Origin: Blastocatellia bacterium UBA7656 | Lineage (GTDB): Bacteria > Acidobacteriota > Blastocatellia > UBA7656 | NCBI GenBank assembly: GCA_002483445.1 | Contig: DLHY01000062.1 | Coordinates: 1-64,000, forward strand | Direction: 5' to 3' | DNA length: 64,000 nt | Shown here: positions 1 to 8,911 of the stretch, one piece after another | Layout: every line of letters starts with the position of its first letter | Numbering within the stretch: position 1 is the stretch's first letter | The notes under the pieces: model-generated | The model's input: the letters and a program-made list of their open reading frames with translations, nothing else | Database searches by the model: none | What the model was told of the DNA's origin: nothing | Translations under genes and position numbers: made by a program

Positions 1-404
1 GTCCCGGCAAAAACCGGAGTCCCGCCCATCACGTCAGGAGATGAGGATATAATCTGCTTGTTCATAAGCCTATGGTATGCAAAGCGAGTTCTGGAGATCA
101 AGAAGGCTGTAGCGAAAAAGATACGAAGCAAGGGCTATGCGCTATGCCCTCCCTGACGGTCGGGCTACTGACACAGGGCTTTATCCTCTGCGACTGGTCA
201 GCGTCAGGAATCACCCAATCAAATGATTTCTCTTTATTCTCTGCCTTCATTCCTTCCCTGCTCAATGAATCACGACCCTTTCGTCGCTCATACCCTTTCG
301 CGCAACTTGGCGGGGCAATCGCTCTTATGTTATTACCTTTTAGTGCCGGCATTGCCGCAAAACCGCCTGAAGAATTAAGTTCGAAACGACGAAAGGATTT
401 CCGA
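1..404. other. Leader region upstream of the PQQ-propeller gene
   Basis: No gene is recognised here. A TATAAT hexamer at 48-53 could be a -10 box. The frame of the downstream gene stays open back to position 72, but the translated stretch resembles no signal peptide or domain I know, and a start with a better ribosome site lies at 405. A short CCGG...CCGG inverted repeat sits near position 4-17. The region could hold the promoter and a long 5' leader, or the tail of something cut by the window edge. Confidence 0.4.
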
Positions 405-1769
405 ATGATTTCTCATCTCCTGCTCAAGACCCTGAAGCACTCAGTCAGATACATCGGTCTGATGCTGGTTATCTTATGGATTTCATCTCTGCCTGAAACC
501 AGGATACAGATCGGCCACGCCTCGGATGTTTCGCTGAAGGTCTCTATGATAGTGCCGACCGGCAAGGCCAAAGACTACTGGCCTCACTGGCGCGGCCCGT
601 CGGTTCAGGGAATCGTGGAGGGCAAAGGCTACCCCGATAGATGGTCTGAAACCGAGAACGTGCTGTGGAAAATTCCGGTGCCGGGGCGCGGACACTCTTC
701 GCCTATCGTGTGGGGAGATCGCATCTTTCTGACAACCGCCGCCGAGGACGGCTCTCGTCGTTCAATACTTTCGTTTCGGCGTTCGGACGGAAAATTACTA
801 TGGGACACGGCGGTGCCTGAGTCGCCCGCCGAGCGGATCTATAGAAAAAACAGCTACGCCTCCTCCTCTCCCACAACGGACGGGGAGCATATCTATGCCT
901 ACTTCGGCAATTCCGGAGTCGTTGCCCTCGACTTCAACGGCAAGGTCGTCTGGCACACAAGACTGGGCATTATCAATCTATACCATGGGCCGGGAGGCTC
1001 TCCGCTGCTCTACAAGGACAGGATAATTCTCTTCCAGGAGCAGATGTCTTTCAATCGCGGCGGCGGGGGAGGCGATCCCGTGCCGGGATTCATCGTTGCG
1101 CTGGATAAAAAGACCGGACGCCAACTATGGCGCAAGGAGCGCAGCCCGCGACCGGGCTGGGGGTCGCCCATAGCCGTACAGGTCGGTGACCGCGTAGAGA
1201 TCATCGTGAGCAGCGGTCGGGCTATAGACGCTTACAACCCCGACACAGGAGAGTTGCTCTGGACCTGCAACGGGAACATGCCCGAAACGATTCCGATGCC
1301 TGTCGTCGGCCATGATCTGGTCTATTGCAGTTCGGGGCGCGCGGGTCCGACGCTGGCCATCAGGCCGGGCGGCAAGGGAGACGTAACCGACTCGCACGTA
1401 GCGTGGAAGAGCCCTAAAGGTTCTCCATTCGTTCCATCTCCGATTCTTCTCGGAGACTACCTTTACACCATCAATGACATGGCGAGCATCGCCTCCTGTC
1501 ACAACGCCCGAACGGGAGAGATCATCGGTCAAGTGCGACTGGGCGAAGCGCGACGCGAGGGGTTTTCAGCCTCTCCGGTCACGGTCGAAGGGAAGGTCTA
1601 CTTTACGAATGACGATGGCGAAACCTTCGTACTCAGTCAGGGACCGGACTTTAAGCTGCTCCATGTCAACCGCCTCGGCGAGCAGACCCTTGCGAGTCCG
1701 GCGCTGGTAGAGGGTCGCTGGTACTTCCGCACCGCAGGCCACTTGCTCTGTATAGGAAAAGCCCGTTAG
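405..1769 (+). CDS. PQQ-binding-like beta-propeller repeat protein
   Basis: 454 residues from the ATG at 405, which has an AAAGGA stretch just upstream. Residues about 15-30 form a hydrophobic segment that looks like a signal peptide or membrane anchor. A YWPHWRGP motif follows, then repeated blades of the type 'ALD..TGK.LW' (for example ALDKKTGRQLWRKE), the signature of PQQ/BamB-like beta-propellers. Such proteins are usually periplasmic or outer-membrane associated; many lack the quinoprotein catalytic residues and act as scaffolds. No dehydrogenase motifs are evident, so a catalytic role is not claimed. The open frame extends upstream to 72, but that part looks non-coding. It is followed by 177 bp without a gene. 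Confidence 0.8.
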   Translation: MISHLLLKTLKHSVRYIGLMLVILWISSLPETRIQIGHASDVSLKVSMIVPTGKAKDYWPHWRGPSVQGIVEGKGYPDRWSETENVLWKIPVPGRGHSSPIVWGDRIFLTTAAEDGSRRSILSFRRSDGKLLWDTAVPESPAERIYRKNSYASSSPTTDGEHIYAYFGNSGVVALDFNGKVVWHTRLGIINLYHGPGGSPLLYKDRIILFQEQMSFNRGGGGGDPVPGFIVALDKKTGRQLWRKERSPRPGWGSPIAVQVGDRVEIIVSSGRAIDAYNPDTGELLWTCNGNMPETIPMPVVGHDLVYCSSGRAGPTLAIRPGGKGDVTDSHVAWKSPKGSPFVPSPILLGDYLYTINDMASIASCHNARTGEIIGQVRLGEARREGFSASPVTVEGKVYFTNDDGETFVLSQGPDFKLLHVNRLGEQTLASPALVEGRWYFRTAGHLLCIGKAR

Positions 1770-1946
1770 CTGCCATGACGCGAGGCGTCGCCCTTGCCAG
1801 CGAAAAAGGACTGAGTCTGATGACGGCTTCCATCAGAGTGAGCGAAGCGAATTTCTTATCATTCCACCAGCGCCGCTCGCGCGCCCGGTCAACCGAGCGT
1901 CAGGCTCTTCGCCGTGGAGGGATGGAAATCAGCAACAGGAGAGCCG

Positions 1947-2351
1947 ATGCAGCCAGATGACAAATCAAGAGAACTCAAACAGAGAATTACCAGTCTCCCT
2001 GATGAGAAACTGTTAGAGATGGTCGAGGTCGAAGCTCGTGATTATACGGAAGCGGCTCTCGAATTTGCCAAAGCCGAACTCCTGGCCCGTGGCATTGAGT
2101 TTGACGAAGCTCCGGTTGTAGACGAAGAAGATGACCTCGAAGAGGAACTTACTGCCAGAGAAGTTGCGCCCGATGCGATAGCCTGCTCAAAGTGTGGAGG
2201 AGAGACTCGACCGGGTATACTGTTTGCGCACAGGGAGATTACAATGGTTTTCTCCGATAAGAAAGAAGAGAGGTTTGTCGAAGTATATGCTTGCTGGAGA
2301 TGCGGGAGAGTGGAGATGGCGGTGGATTATGATACAGACGTTGAGCGTTGA
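1947..2351 (+). CDS. Small acidic protein with C-terminal zinc ribbon
   Basis: 134 residues. The ATG at 1947 is preceded by CAGGAG at good spacing, which is why I prefer it to the upstream ATG at 1914. The N-terminal half is helical and rich in Glu/Asp (DEEDDLEEEL). The C-terminal half has a CSKCGG pair and a CWRCGR pair about 40 residues apart, a likely four-cysteine zinc ribbon. I do not recognise a specific family. The neighbours are unrelated in function, so context gives no role. Confidence 0.65.
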   Translation: MQPDDKSRELKQRITSLPDEKLLEMVEVEARDYTEAALEFAKAELLARGIEFDEAPVVDEEDDLEEELTAREVAPDAIACSKCGGETRPGILFAHREITMVFSDKKEERFVEVYACWRCGRVEMAVDYDTDVER

Positions 2352-2498
2352 TAGTCTTCCAAAAACAGGATATGAATAGCAACCTGTGCGCGCAGGCAGC
2401 GCGGGCCCGACTATGCAAAGCGACGGGCATTAATAAGCAGGCATCACCCAGGCGGCTCCAGACTCTCGACTCCAGACTTTTCCGGGAGGCATTCACTG

Positions 2499-4037
2499 AT
2501 GAAGAAAAGCGTCTTTGCTCTTTTGGCGCTTGCGCTGATCGCGCTCAATCTGCCGCAAGCACGAGCGCAACAGATTCCTTATCTCGATGAACTGCTCGTT
2601 CGGTTGGAAGAGTTCAACCGGCTGTCGACGGAAAAACGCAAAGCAGGAGCCTCTCTTTCAGCAATCGAGCCTCTGCGCCAGAAATCTGAGGCGGCGTTTC
2701 TGCGCGGCAACATCCCTGAACTTCTCGCGCTCGTGGGCGAAGCGATGGCTTCGCTTCAGGGAAAAAAATGGGATGAAAGGGAAAAGTTTTTCGCATCGCT
2801 GGCACTCGATGTTAATCGCCTCATCATCGAGCCTGGGGCCGATCTTCAGGCGACGCTCGCATTTATGTTCCCATCGGACGCAGGCAAGGCGTTTCCCTAT
2901 TCGCCCACCGTCACATTCGAGATCGTGCCTCTGGAGAAATGGAACGCTCAAAGTTCGCAGACGACTGCGACGAAACCTATAGTTATCGCCGATAAGATCA
3001 AACTATCCGAGACCGGAGCGGCTGGGGGAAGAAAGCTCCGTCTCGCCGATGGAGCCTACTGGGTCGTTGCAAGAATCGAATCCAACGGACAGAAAGCAGG
3101 CGAAGTAAAAAAGCTCATCTTCTCCATCGGCGATTTCACCGCCCGCCTGTCTCAGTTGTCGAAGAGAATCGCTGATATAAAAAATTCCGCCGATCCGAAA
3201 ATCAAGACGGTCGCTCATCTCGTGGCGACTGCCGAGTTTCAGCTTCAACGCCTCGCGCCGCTCAATAACGCGAAGAGCGAGACTGAAATTTTTCCTCCCG
3301 ATCAACTCGATGATATCGAATCCGCTCTCGACGATATCGAAAAAGGCGAAAACCCACACGCGGACGAGACGGGCGAAATAGAGCAGGCTTTTCTTTCCAA
3401 TGATGGAAAGCTGATTCCATATCGCCTCTACGTTCCTGAAAGCTACGACGGCAAAACTGCGCGCCCGCTCGTAGTCTTGCTGCACGGCGCATTGGGCGAT
3501 GAGAGAACTTATCTCAGCGGATTGTACGATCCTGCTGTGATAAAAGGCGAAGCCGATGGTCGCGGAGTCATACTCGCATCGGTCAATGGCAGAAGCCGGT
3601 TCCCGACCTACACAGGAGCGGGCCGAGATGATGTGATGGAAGTGACACGGGCGGTCACGCGCGATTATAAAATCGATCCGGCGCGGATTTACCTCACGGG
3701 CCATTCGATGGGAGGAGGAGGCGTGTGGACGGTCGCATCGAGCAGGCCTGAGATATTCGCGGCGATTGCGCCCGTCTCAGGCGCAGTGTTCCAGCAGGGC
3801 GACGCTCTGACAGCGATGCTTGGAAAGTTGAAAAATATTCCCGCATTCGTCGTTCACGGCGCGAGAGATGGCATAGCGCCGATTGCGCGTTCGCGCGATA
3901 TGGTAGCGGCAGCGAAGAAAGCGGGGCTTGTGGTCGAATATATCGAAGTCCCCGACGCGGATCACGTCAGCATAGTCGGAGCGACTTTTCCCGCCGTGAT
4001 GGACTTCTTCGAGAAGCGCGCAAAGCGACAAAATTAA
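2499..4037 (+). CDS. Secreted alpha/beta hydrolase (esterase/peptidase-like)
   Basis: 512 residues with a clear signal peptide (MKKSVFALLALALIALNLP, then ARA|Q). Residues about 30-290 form a helical and beta-rich N-terminal region of unknown function. From about residue 295 a hydrolase domain begins: PLVVLLHGALGDE (oxyanion region), the nucleophile elbow GHSMGGGG near residue 404, a probable acid in HGARDGIAP near 456 and the histidine in DADHVSI near 487. This resembles polyhydroxybutyrate depolymerase-like or feruloyl-esterase-like enzymes and prolyl-oligopeptidase-type folds. The substrate is not predictable. Export to the periplasm or outside is inferred from the leader. Confidence 0.8.
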   Translation: MKKSVFALLALALIALNLPQARAQQIPYLDELLVRLEEFNRLSTEKRKAGASLSAIEPLRQKSEAAFLRGNIPELLALVGEAMASLQGKKWDEREKFFASLALDVNRLIIEPGADLQATLAFMFPSDAGKAFPYSPTVTFEIVPLEKWNAQSSQTTATKPIVIADKIKLSETGAAGGRKLRLADGAYWVVARIESNGQKAGEVKKLIFSIGDFTARLSQLSKRIADIKNSADPKIKTVAHLVATAEFQLQRLAPLNNAKSETEIFPPDQLDDIESALDDIEKGENPHADETGEIEQAFLSNDGKLIPYRLYVPESYDGKTARPLVVLLHGALGDERTYLSGLYDPAVIKGEADGRGVILASVNGRSRFPTYTGAGRDDVMEVTRAVTRDYKIDPARIYLTGHSMGGGGVWTVASSRPEIFAAIAPVSGAVFQQGDALTAMLGKLKNIPAFVVHGARDGIAPIARSRDMVAAAKKAGLVVEYIEVPDADHVSIVGATFPAVMDFFEKRAKRQN

Positions 4038-4143
4038 AGCAAAAGGTAAAAGGCAAAATGAAAAAGTTGGAAATCCGTCTTCGCTGTCCGGGATTGCCGC
4101 AGCGCGAGCTTATGTTTTTGCCTTTTGCCTTTTTACTTTTTCC
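4036..4143. repeat. Inverted repeat of heptamer words (AAAAGGY / GCCTTTT)
   Basis: The left arm (about 4036-4066) contains AAAAGGT AAAAGGC AAAATG. The right arm (about 4112-4143) contains the complementary words GCCTTTT GCCTTTT. The arms pair imperfectly around a 45-nt loop. It fills the gap between the hydrolase and Nudix genes and starts in the stop codon of the former. It belongs with the other heptamer palindromes in this window. Confidence 0.6.
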
Positions 4144-4152
4144 TTCTTAAAC

Positions 4153-4734
4153 GTGTACATAACCGCTGAAACAATACGTGAGATGGAGCGGCGTTACGGC
4201 GCGCCTGTGGAGATAAGGCGCGAGTACGAGATGACCGAGCGCGAATTCGATGTCGTCAGTCGAAGCCGCAAGCACGGACGGTCGCACGATGTGACGCTTT
4301 TTATAATCGATGATGATTCGGTGGTGGTGATCAAAAAGCCCATGTATCCGCCGGGAGCATATCGCGCGCCTTCGGGCGGCATCGCGCCGGGTGAAGGTTT
4401 CGAAGCGGGCGCATTGCGAGAGGCTCACGAAGAAACAGGACTTCACGTCGCGCTTGAAACGTATATCCTTCGCGCATTCGTCAGATTCACCTGCCAAGGG
4501 AACGTGATTGACTGGACTACGCATGTTTTTTCAGCGAGGCCCGAAGGCGGAATACTTCAGCCCATAGACACTCATGAAATAGTCGAAGCGCGTAGGGCCA
4601 CAGTCGAAGAACTGACGGGAAGCATAAGAGAAGTTTTACTCAGCGCCGGCTCGACAGGTCTGAGGTATAGAGCGGAACTTGGCGACATAGTTCTCAATCA
4701 CCTGATCGAGATGGGCGCGATCATCAAACGATAA
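4153..4734 (+). CDS. Nudix hydrolase
   Basis: 193 residues. The full Nudix box is present: G-x5-E-x7-REAHEETGL, starting at the GG of GGIAPGE and running to about residue 97. This motif binds Mg2+ and cleaves nucleoside diphosphates linked to another moiety. The N-terminal 50 residues before the beta core are basic and variable. The start is uncertain: the GTG at 4153 directly follows the inverted repeat and has no ribosome site, and an in-frame ATG occurs at 4183. The substrate cannot be told from sequence. The gene stands alone between the hydrolase and a convergent membrane-protein gene. Confidence 0.82.
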   Translation: MYITAETIREMERRYGAPVEIRREYEMTEREFDVVSRSRKHGRSHDVTLFIIDDDSVVVIKKPMYPPGAYRAPSGGIAPGEGFEAGALREAHEETGLHVALETYILRAFVRFTCQGNVIDWTTHVFSARPEGGILQPIDTHEIVEARRATVEELTGSIREVLLSAGSTGLRYRAELGDIVLNHLIEMGAIIKR

Positions 4735-4760
4735 GCCGACGCGCATCTCTGGCTATCAGG

Positions 4761-5888
4761 TCATTCCTTCGACCATCTGTTTTCTTCAATGCGTGAGAGA
4801 TACGATTCACTCCAACTCTTTATGCCCGCCCCATCCAAAAATTCATGCAGACGACGTTTCACCTCTTGATCAGTCTCCTGCAAGACGCCGGACTCATTCA
4901 ACCGGCGAAGCTTGAGACGCTCACGCCAGGAGAGTTGCCCGTCCAGAACATAGCCGACAAGGATTATCAACTGGCAAAGCGCCTTGATGCCGGAAGGCGC
5001 GCGTTTCAGCTTATCCATATAATCTTCCAGCAACAGGAGACGCTCTTTCGGCGGTATGTGAAAGTGATCGAGCAACTCTTTCGTGAGCCGGAAGTGATTC
5101 TGATGAAAGTCGCGCTTGCTGATGGCGATGTACTGCAAAGTGTCGTAGAGCAGTTCCTTTTCTTCCGAGGAAAGTTTTGCGCGCGGCAGCCGATTGATCA
5201 AAAGAGCGATGATCGTATGTCCCATGATAATCACTCGCGCCTGTCGCATCACCGCGTAAACCGAGTAAGCGTTGATCGCCATGTAAAGCGGCATTCCGGC
5301 AAAATCCAGCACCGAGCGCACGGCGTAGCGCCCCAGAAACAACCGCGTCAAATAACGGATCGCCTGATTGCCTAACCAGCCCTTGAGTCGAAGGACGAGA
5401 TTGAAGATAAAGAGCGCCCATTTGTTCAAGCCTTGAAACGGATCGATGCCGTATTGACTGACCTCTGTCGCTTTCTTCTCAAGCCCGATTCGCAATAACA
5501 ATTCGCTCTTCTCAGCTTTGTTGTCGGCATTGATGAAGCCCGTCGCCACTGAGATTTCATGAACGCCCGCGATGTTGAGCAATACCAGCGCCCACAATTC
5601 CATAACCATGAGCGCGACGCCCCAGAGGAGCGACCCCCAGGCGATGGTAATGGTCGCGTCGATGACGGGCAGCGTCACAATGGCGGAAGGGAAAAAATCC
5701 GGGTAGCGATAAAGCGGCAGGTAGTAGCCCAGAAACCCTATCACCGAAAATGTTGCCGCGAGCAACATCACTCCCCATTGAACGCGATGCAGTCGCCTGC
5801 TCTCTTCTCTGTTCAGGAGGTGCAACTGCTTGTCAGCGCCGACGCGGCGCACAGGCAGGCGATGGTAGAAACGCCCATTGATATCCAT
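4761..5888 (-). CDS. Multi-pass membrane protein of unknown function
   Basis: 375 residues from the ATG at 5888; an in-frame TTG lies upstream at 5906. Hydrophobic segments occur near residues 40-60 (WGVMLLAATFSVIGFLGYYL) and 80-110, with weaker ones around 160 and 210-235. The C-terminal third is soluble, helical and charged (KRDFHQNHFRLTKELL). I do not recognise the family with confidence; similar-looking EcsC-like or Bacteroidota membrane proteins exist. It is convergent with the Nudix gene and divergent from the LuxE-like gene. No catalytic motif is visible. Confidence 0.7.
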   Translation of the reverse strand: MDINGRFYHRLPVRRVGADKQLHLLNREESRRLHRVQWGVMLLAATFSVIGFLGYYLPLYRYPDFFPSAIVTLPVIDATITIAWGSLLWGVALMVMELWALVLLNIAGVHEISVATGFINADNKAEKSELLLRIGLEKKATEVSQYGIDPFQGLNKWALFIFNLVLRLKGWLGNQAIRYLTRLFLGRYAVRSVLDFAGMPLYMAINAYSVYAVMRQARVIIMGHTIIALLINRLPRAKLSSEEKELLYDTLQYIAISKRDFHQNHFRLTKELLDHFHIPPKERLLLLEDYMDKLKRAPSGIKALCQLIILVGYVLDGQLSWRERLKLRRLNESGVLQETDQEVKRRLHEFLDGAGIKSWSESYLSRIEENRWSKE

Positions 5889-6003
5889 CCTGCGCGAGAC
5901 TATCAAATCGCCTGTTCAGACGAAAGCGTTTTCATCTATACGAAGCCGCAAACAGAACGGCTTCCCTGTGACGGGGCGTTGCGCGAACTGCGGGCGATTC
6001 AGC

Positions 6004-6009
6004 TATAAT
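6004..6009 (+). promoter_or_regulatory. Possible -10 box for the acyl-activation/reduction pair
   Basis: A perfect TATAAT about 55 nt before the ATG of the LuxE-like gene. The best upstream hexamer, TTGCGC at 5979-5984, gives a 19-nt spacer, so the -35 is weak. Confidence 0.4.
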
Positions 6010-6064
6010 GCTCAACCTGTAACCCAGGTGAAACACTGTCTGACTCAGGGAGTGAAATGATCTG

Positions 6065-7171
6065 ATGAGTGTTGCAGCAGGAGACTTATCTCTAAAAATG
6101 CACGAAGCGAAGGCGCGGCTCGACGCCCAGGTTCGGGAGATAGTCGAGTGGCACTTCAATCCGGAAACCGGCTGCCCGTTCTGGCTGGAGTTTGCGACGA
6201 AGCTGGATTGGGATCCCAGAAGCGAGATTCATTCGTTCGAGGACTTGAAAAAGTTTCCGCCTTTTGAAGACGAGTGGCTGCGCGGCGGCCCCGTGCGTCG
6301 CTGGCTGCCTAAGGGATTTGAAGGCAGGCCGCTCTTTACCTTCGAGACGGGAGGCACTACGGGAGTGCCGAAAAGTCGCTTGGCGATTGAAGACTTCCGA
6401 ATCGACTACGAGATGTTCAGCGATACGCTCCCCGATGAGTATTTCCCGAGGGGCGCAAACTGGCTGATGCTTGGGCCATCGGGGCCGCGCCGTCTCAGGC
6501 TCGCGGTGGAACATCTGTGCCAGCATCGAGGCGGCATCTGCTTTTGCGTAGACTTGGACCCGCGCTGGGTCATCAAGCTGATCAAGATGGGAGAGTTAGC
6601 AGCATTGGAGAAGTACAAAGCGCACGTCATCGAGCAGGCGATAACCATACTCGAAGCCGGTCACGATATCCGCTGCATGTTCACTACACCCAAGCTGCTC
6701 GAATCTCTCGCCGAAGAACTTGAGAACCGCGGCACGAGCGTCAAGGCCGCGGGCATCACGGGCATATTCGCCGGGGGAACGGAATTCACGCCTCAGTACA
6801 CGCGCTTCGCAATGGAAGAATTGCTGGGCACGGGAGTGTATTTGACGCCGACCTACGGCAACACGCTGATGGGTCTGGCCTGCTCAAAGCCTGTGACTCC
6901 GGACGACGGTTACAAGATCACTTATTTCGCTCCTCAACCGAGAGCCGCCATCGAAGTGGTTGCATTCGATGATGCTGATCGAGTAGTGGAGTACGGCGAA
7001 ACCGGAAGGGTGCGGCTGACTACGCTCACGCGCGAGACGTTCATACCGGGATTTTTGGAGAGAGACGAAGGCGAGCGTGAAAGGCCATGCGATCTGTATC
7101 CGTGGGACGGAGTGAGCGGCGTGCGCCCATTCCGCAAGCTCGCCGCGCAGACGACCGTGGGGGTTTACTAA
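6065..7171 (+). CDS. LuxE/PaaK-like adenylate-forming acyl ligase
   Basis: 368 residues. The ATP/AMP-binding signature TGGTTGVPK lies near residue 98, and YGETGRVRLTTL near 320 matches the 'GETG' region of the adenylate-forming family (PaaK, LuxE). The protein is shorter than PaaK (about 430) and close to LuxE (about 370), and appears to lack the large mobile C-terminal domain. The expected reaction is activation of a carboxylic acid as acyl-adenylate or acyl-thioester. The next gene encodes an acyl-reductase-like aldehyde dehydrogenase, so the two could act as a carboxylic acid reductase pair. The ATG at 6065 follows a GGGAGTGA stretch. The acid used is unknown. Confidence 0.72.
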   Translation: MSVAAGDLSLKMHEAKARLDAQVREIVEWHFNPETGCPFWLEFATKLDWDPRSEIHSFEDLKKFPPFEDEWLRGGPVRRWLPKGFEGRPLFTFETGGTTGVPKSRLAIEDFRIDYEMFSDTLPDEYFPRGANWLMLGPSGPRRLRLAVEHLCQHRGGICFCVDLDPRWVIKLIKMGELAALEKYKAHVIEQAITILEAGHDIRCMFTTPKLLESLAEELENRGTSVKAAGITGIFAGGTEFTPQYTRFAMEELLGTGVYLTPTYGNTLMGLACSKPVTPDDGYKITYFAPQPRAAIEVVAFDDADRVVEYGETGRVRLTTLTRETFIPGFLERDEGERERPCDLYPWDGVSGVRPFRKLAAQTTVGVY

Positions 7172-7173
7172 GA

Positions 7174-7252
7174 ACAGTTTTCAGTTTTCAGTTTTCAGTT
7201 TTCGGTCGATAGCGTAAAAGCCCTGATCTCAAAACTGAAAACTGAAAACTGT
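7174..7252. repeat. Perfect 22-bp inverted repeat of TTTTCAG heptamers
   Basis: The left arm 7174-7195 and right arm 7231-7252 are exact reverse complements. Each is built from tandem TTTTCAG or CTGAAAA heptamers, with a loop of about 35 nt. It lies between the LuxE-like and LuxC-like genes, just before the GGAGG ribosome site at 7257-7261. The same words occur upstream of the ABC-F gene at 37.5 kb. Confidence 0.85.
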
Positions 7253-7266
7253 TTTCGGAGGAAGCG

Positions 7267-8706
7267 ATGGCAATACTGAATATTCCGATTCTGCGATGGG
7301 GCCAACCCTACACGAGCCTCGATACGGAAGACGTTGTGCATTTCGTCACGGGCGAAACTCTTGCGCGAGTGAGTCAGGCCAATACCGGACTGCTGGGCCG
7401 CGATATGCGACTCTCTGAACGCGCGAGACAAGTGCTGACAGAAATTCCCATTTCGGAACTTATCGCCACGATGAAGAAGGCCGGGGATTTATATCTCAAT
7501 GCAACTCTTTCGATGGGCGACGGCGCGCAGACGCCTGATGATTTCGCTCGCCAGCAGTCGGCTTCGACCGGCCTGCCTGAACACATGTGCAAGGCCAACA
7601 TGAGCAAGAATCATTTCGTGCTGTCGAACATGGATAAGATTCTCGACGCGCTCACGCGAGGATTGGATTTGAATATCCTGACGCGCGGCTACGGAATAGA
7701 ATCTCGCGGAGTGATGGTCAGCTATCAGGCTCAATCGCCCGTGCTAGGGCTTGTGCTGCCATCTAACTCTCCGGGCGTGCATACGCTGTGGCTGCCGGTG
7801 ATTCCGATGCAGGTCGGGTTGTTGCTCAAGCCGGGGCCGCAGGAGCCGTGGACTCCTTATAGAATGACCGCAGCGTTTACCCAAGCCGGTGTGCCTAAAG
7901 AAGCGATTGCGATTTATCCGGGCTATGGCGAGATGGGAGCCGAGGTGGTGCGCAGATCGAACCGCACTATGATATTCGGCGGGCTGCCGACTGTTGAACG
8001 ATATAGAGGCGACCCGCGCGTACAGGTGCATGGGCCGGGGTTCAGCAAGATCATGCTGGGCGATGATGTCGTCGATGATTGGGAGAAGTATATAGATATT
8101 ATGGTCGACAGTGTGTTTCTCAACAGCGGCCGCGGCTGCATCAACTGCTCAGGCGTGTGGGCCTCTCGTCATACGCGTGAGATTGCCCAGGCTCTGGCCG
8201 AACGAATGGGGCCGGTCGAGCCTAAACCGCCCGAAGACCCGGAGGCAAAACTTGCGGCCTTCACAGTGCCGGGGGCTGCAAGGGCGATCTGGAACAGCAT
8301 AGAATCGGGACTCGGTGAAGCGGGAGTCGAACATGTCACCGGAAAATTCGGCTCGCGTTTGGTTGAGAAGCAACGCTGCGGCTATCTGAGGCCGGTAGTA
8401 ATACATTGCGACTCGCCTGATAAGACACTTTCGAACACTGAGTTTATGTTCCCCTTCGTGAGCGTGGTCAGATGTACGCAAAACGAAATGATCAGGCGAA
8501 TCGGGCCTACGCTCGTCGCGAGCGCGATCACCAATGATGAGCAGTTCCAACGGCAATTGATGGATGCGACCCATATCGACCGTTTGAATCTTGGGCCGGT
8601 GCCGACTATTCAATTGGATTGGCTGCAACCGCATGAAGGAAACATCGTGGAGTTTCTGTTTCGACCGAGAGCGTTTCAATCAAGGCTTGAGAAAGTGGCG
8701 GTGTGA
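7267..8706 (+). CDS. LuxC-like acyl reductase / aldehyde dehydrogenase family protein
   Basis: 479 residues. A cofactor-binding region (PVLGLVLPSNSPGVHTLWLP, about 160-180) precedes a probable catalytic cysteine in NSGRGCINCSG near residue 290. The cysteine context and overall length fit the LuxC/acyl-CoA reductase branch of the aldehyde dehydrogenase superfamily, which reduces acyl-thioesters to aldehydes with NAD(P)H. ATG 7267 has GGAGG at 7257-7261. Directly downstream of the LuxE-like ligase in the same orientation, it probably takes over the acyl group activated there. No luciferase genes (luxA/luxB) are present, so a light-emitting role is not suggested. Confidence 0.72.
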   Translation: MAILNIPILRWGQPYTSLDTEDVVHFVTGETLARVSQANTGLLGRDMRLSERARQVLTEIPISELIATMKKAGDLYLNATLSMGDGAQTPDDFARQQSASTGLPEHMCKANMSKNHFVLSNMDKILDALTRGLDLNILTRGYGIESRGVMVSYQAQSPVLGLVLPSNSPGVHTLWLPVIPMQVGLLLKPGPQEPWTPYRMTAAFTQAGVPKEAIAIYPGYGEMGAEVVRRSNRTMIFGGLPTVERYRGDPRVQVHGPGFSKIMLGDDVVDDWEKYIDIMVDSVFLNSGRGCINCSGVWASRHTREIAQALAERMGPVEPKPPEDPEAKLAAFTVPGAARAIWNSIESGLGEAGVEHVTGKFGSRLVEKQRCGYLRPVVIHCDSPDKTLSNTEFMFPFVSVVRCTQNEMIRRIGPTLVASAITNDEQFQRQLMDATHIDRLNLGPVPTIQLDWLQPHEGNIVEFLFRPRAFQSRLEKVAV

Positions 8707-8847
8707 CGTTGTCGACGTTGTAACCGACTCCTATCGGAAACTCCGGCGTGCGAAGCCTCGAAGGTAGGACTTCGCCATCTACAGGTTTGCGTTGCCCCCA
8801 GGTCAAATCCTGCTACGCGCATCTGGCAACCTTCAAATCCCTCCTGA

Positions 8848-8853
8848 TATAAT
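8848..8853 (+). promoter_or_regulatory. Possible -10 box for htrA
   Basis: TATAAT about 59 nt before the ATG at 8912. No good -35 hexamer is seen at 16-18 nt upstream. Confidence 0.4.
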
Positions 8854-8911
8854 CCCGTCATCTCGGTGGAAAAATTTTTCACACACAGTCGATCATAACG
8901 GAGGGTCTGTC

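Noticed and set aside
72..404. Upstream extension of the PQQ-propeller gene
   Set aside because: No signal-peptide-like start and no homology-like sequence; the ATG at 405 has a ribosome site and leads directly into a hydrophobic leader.
7174..7252. CRISPR-like array of TTTTCAG repeats
   Set aside because: The units are only seven bases and contiguous, without spacers, and are arranged as an inverted pair.
6065..8706. Bioluminescence operon
   Set aside because: Only LuxE-like and LuxC-like proteins are present; luciferase subunits and LuxD are missing.
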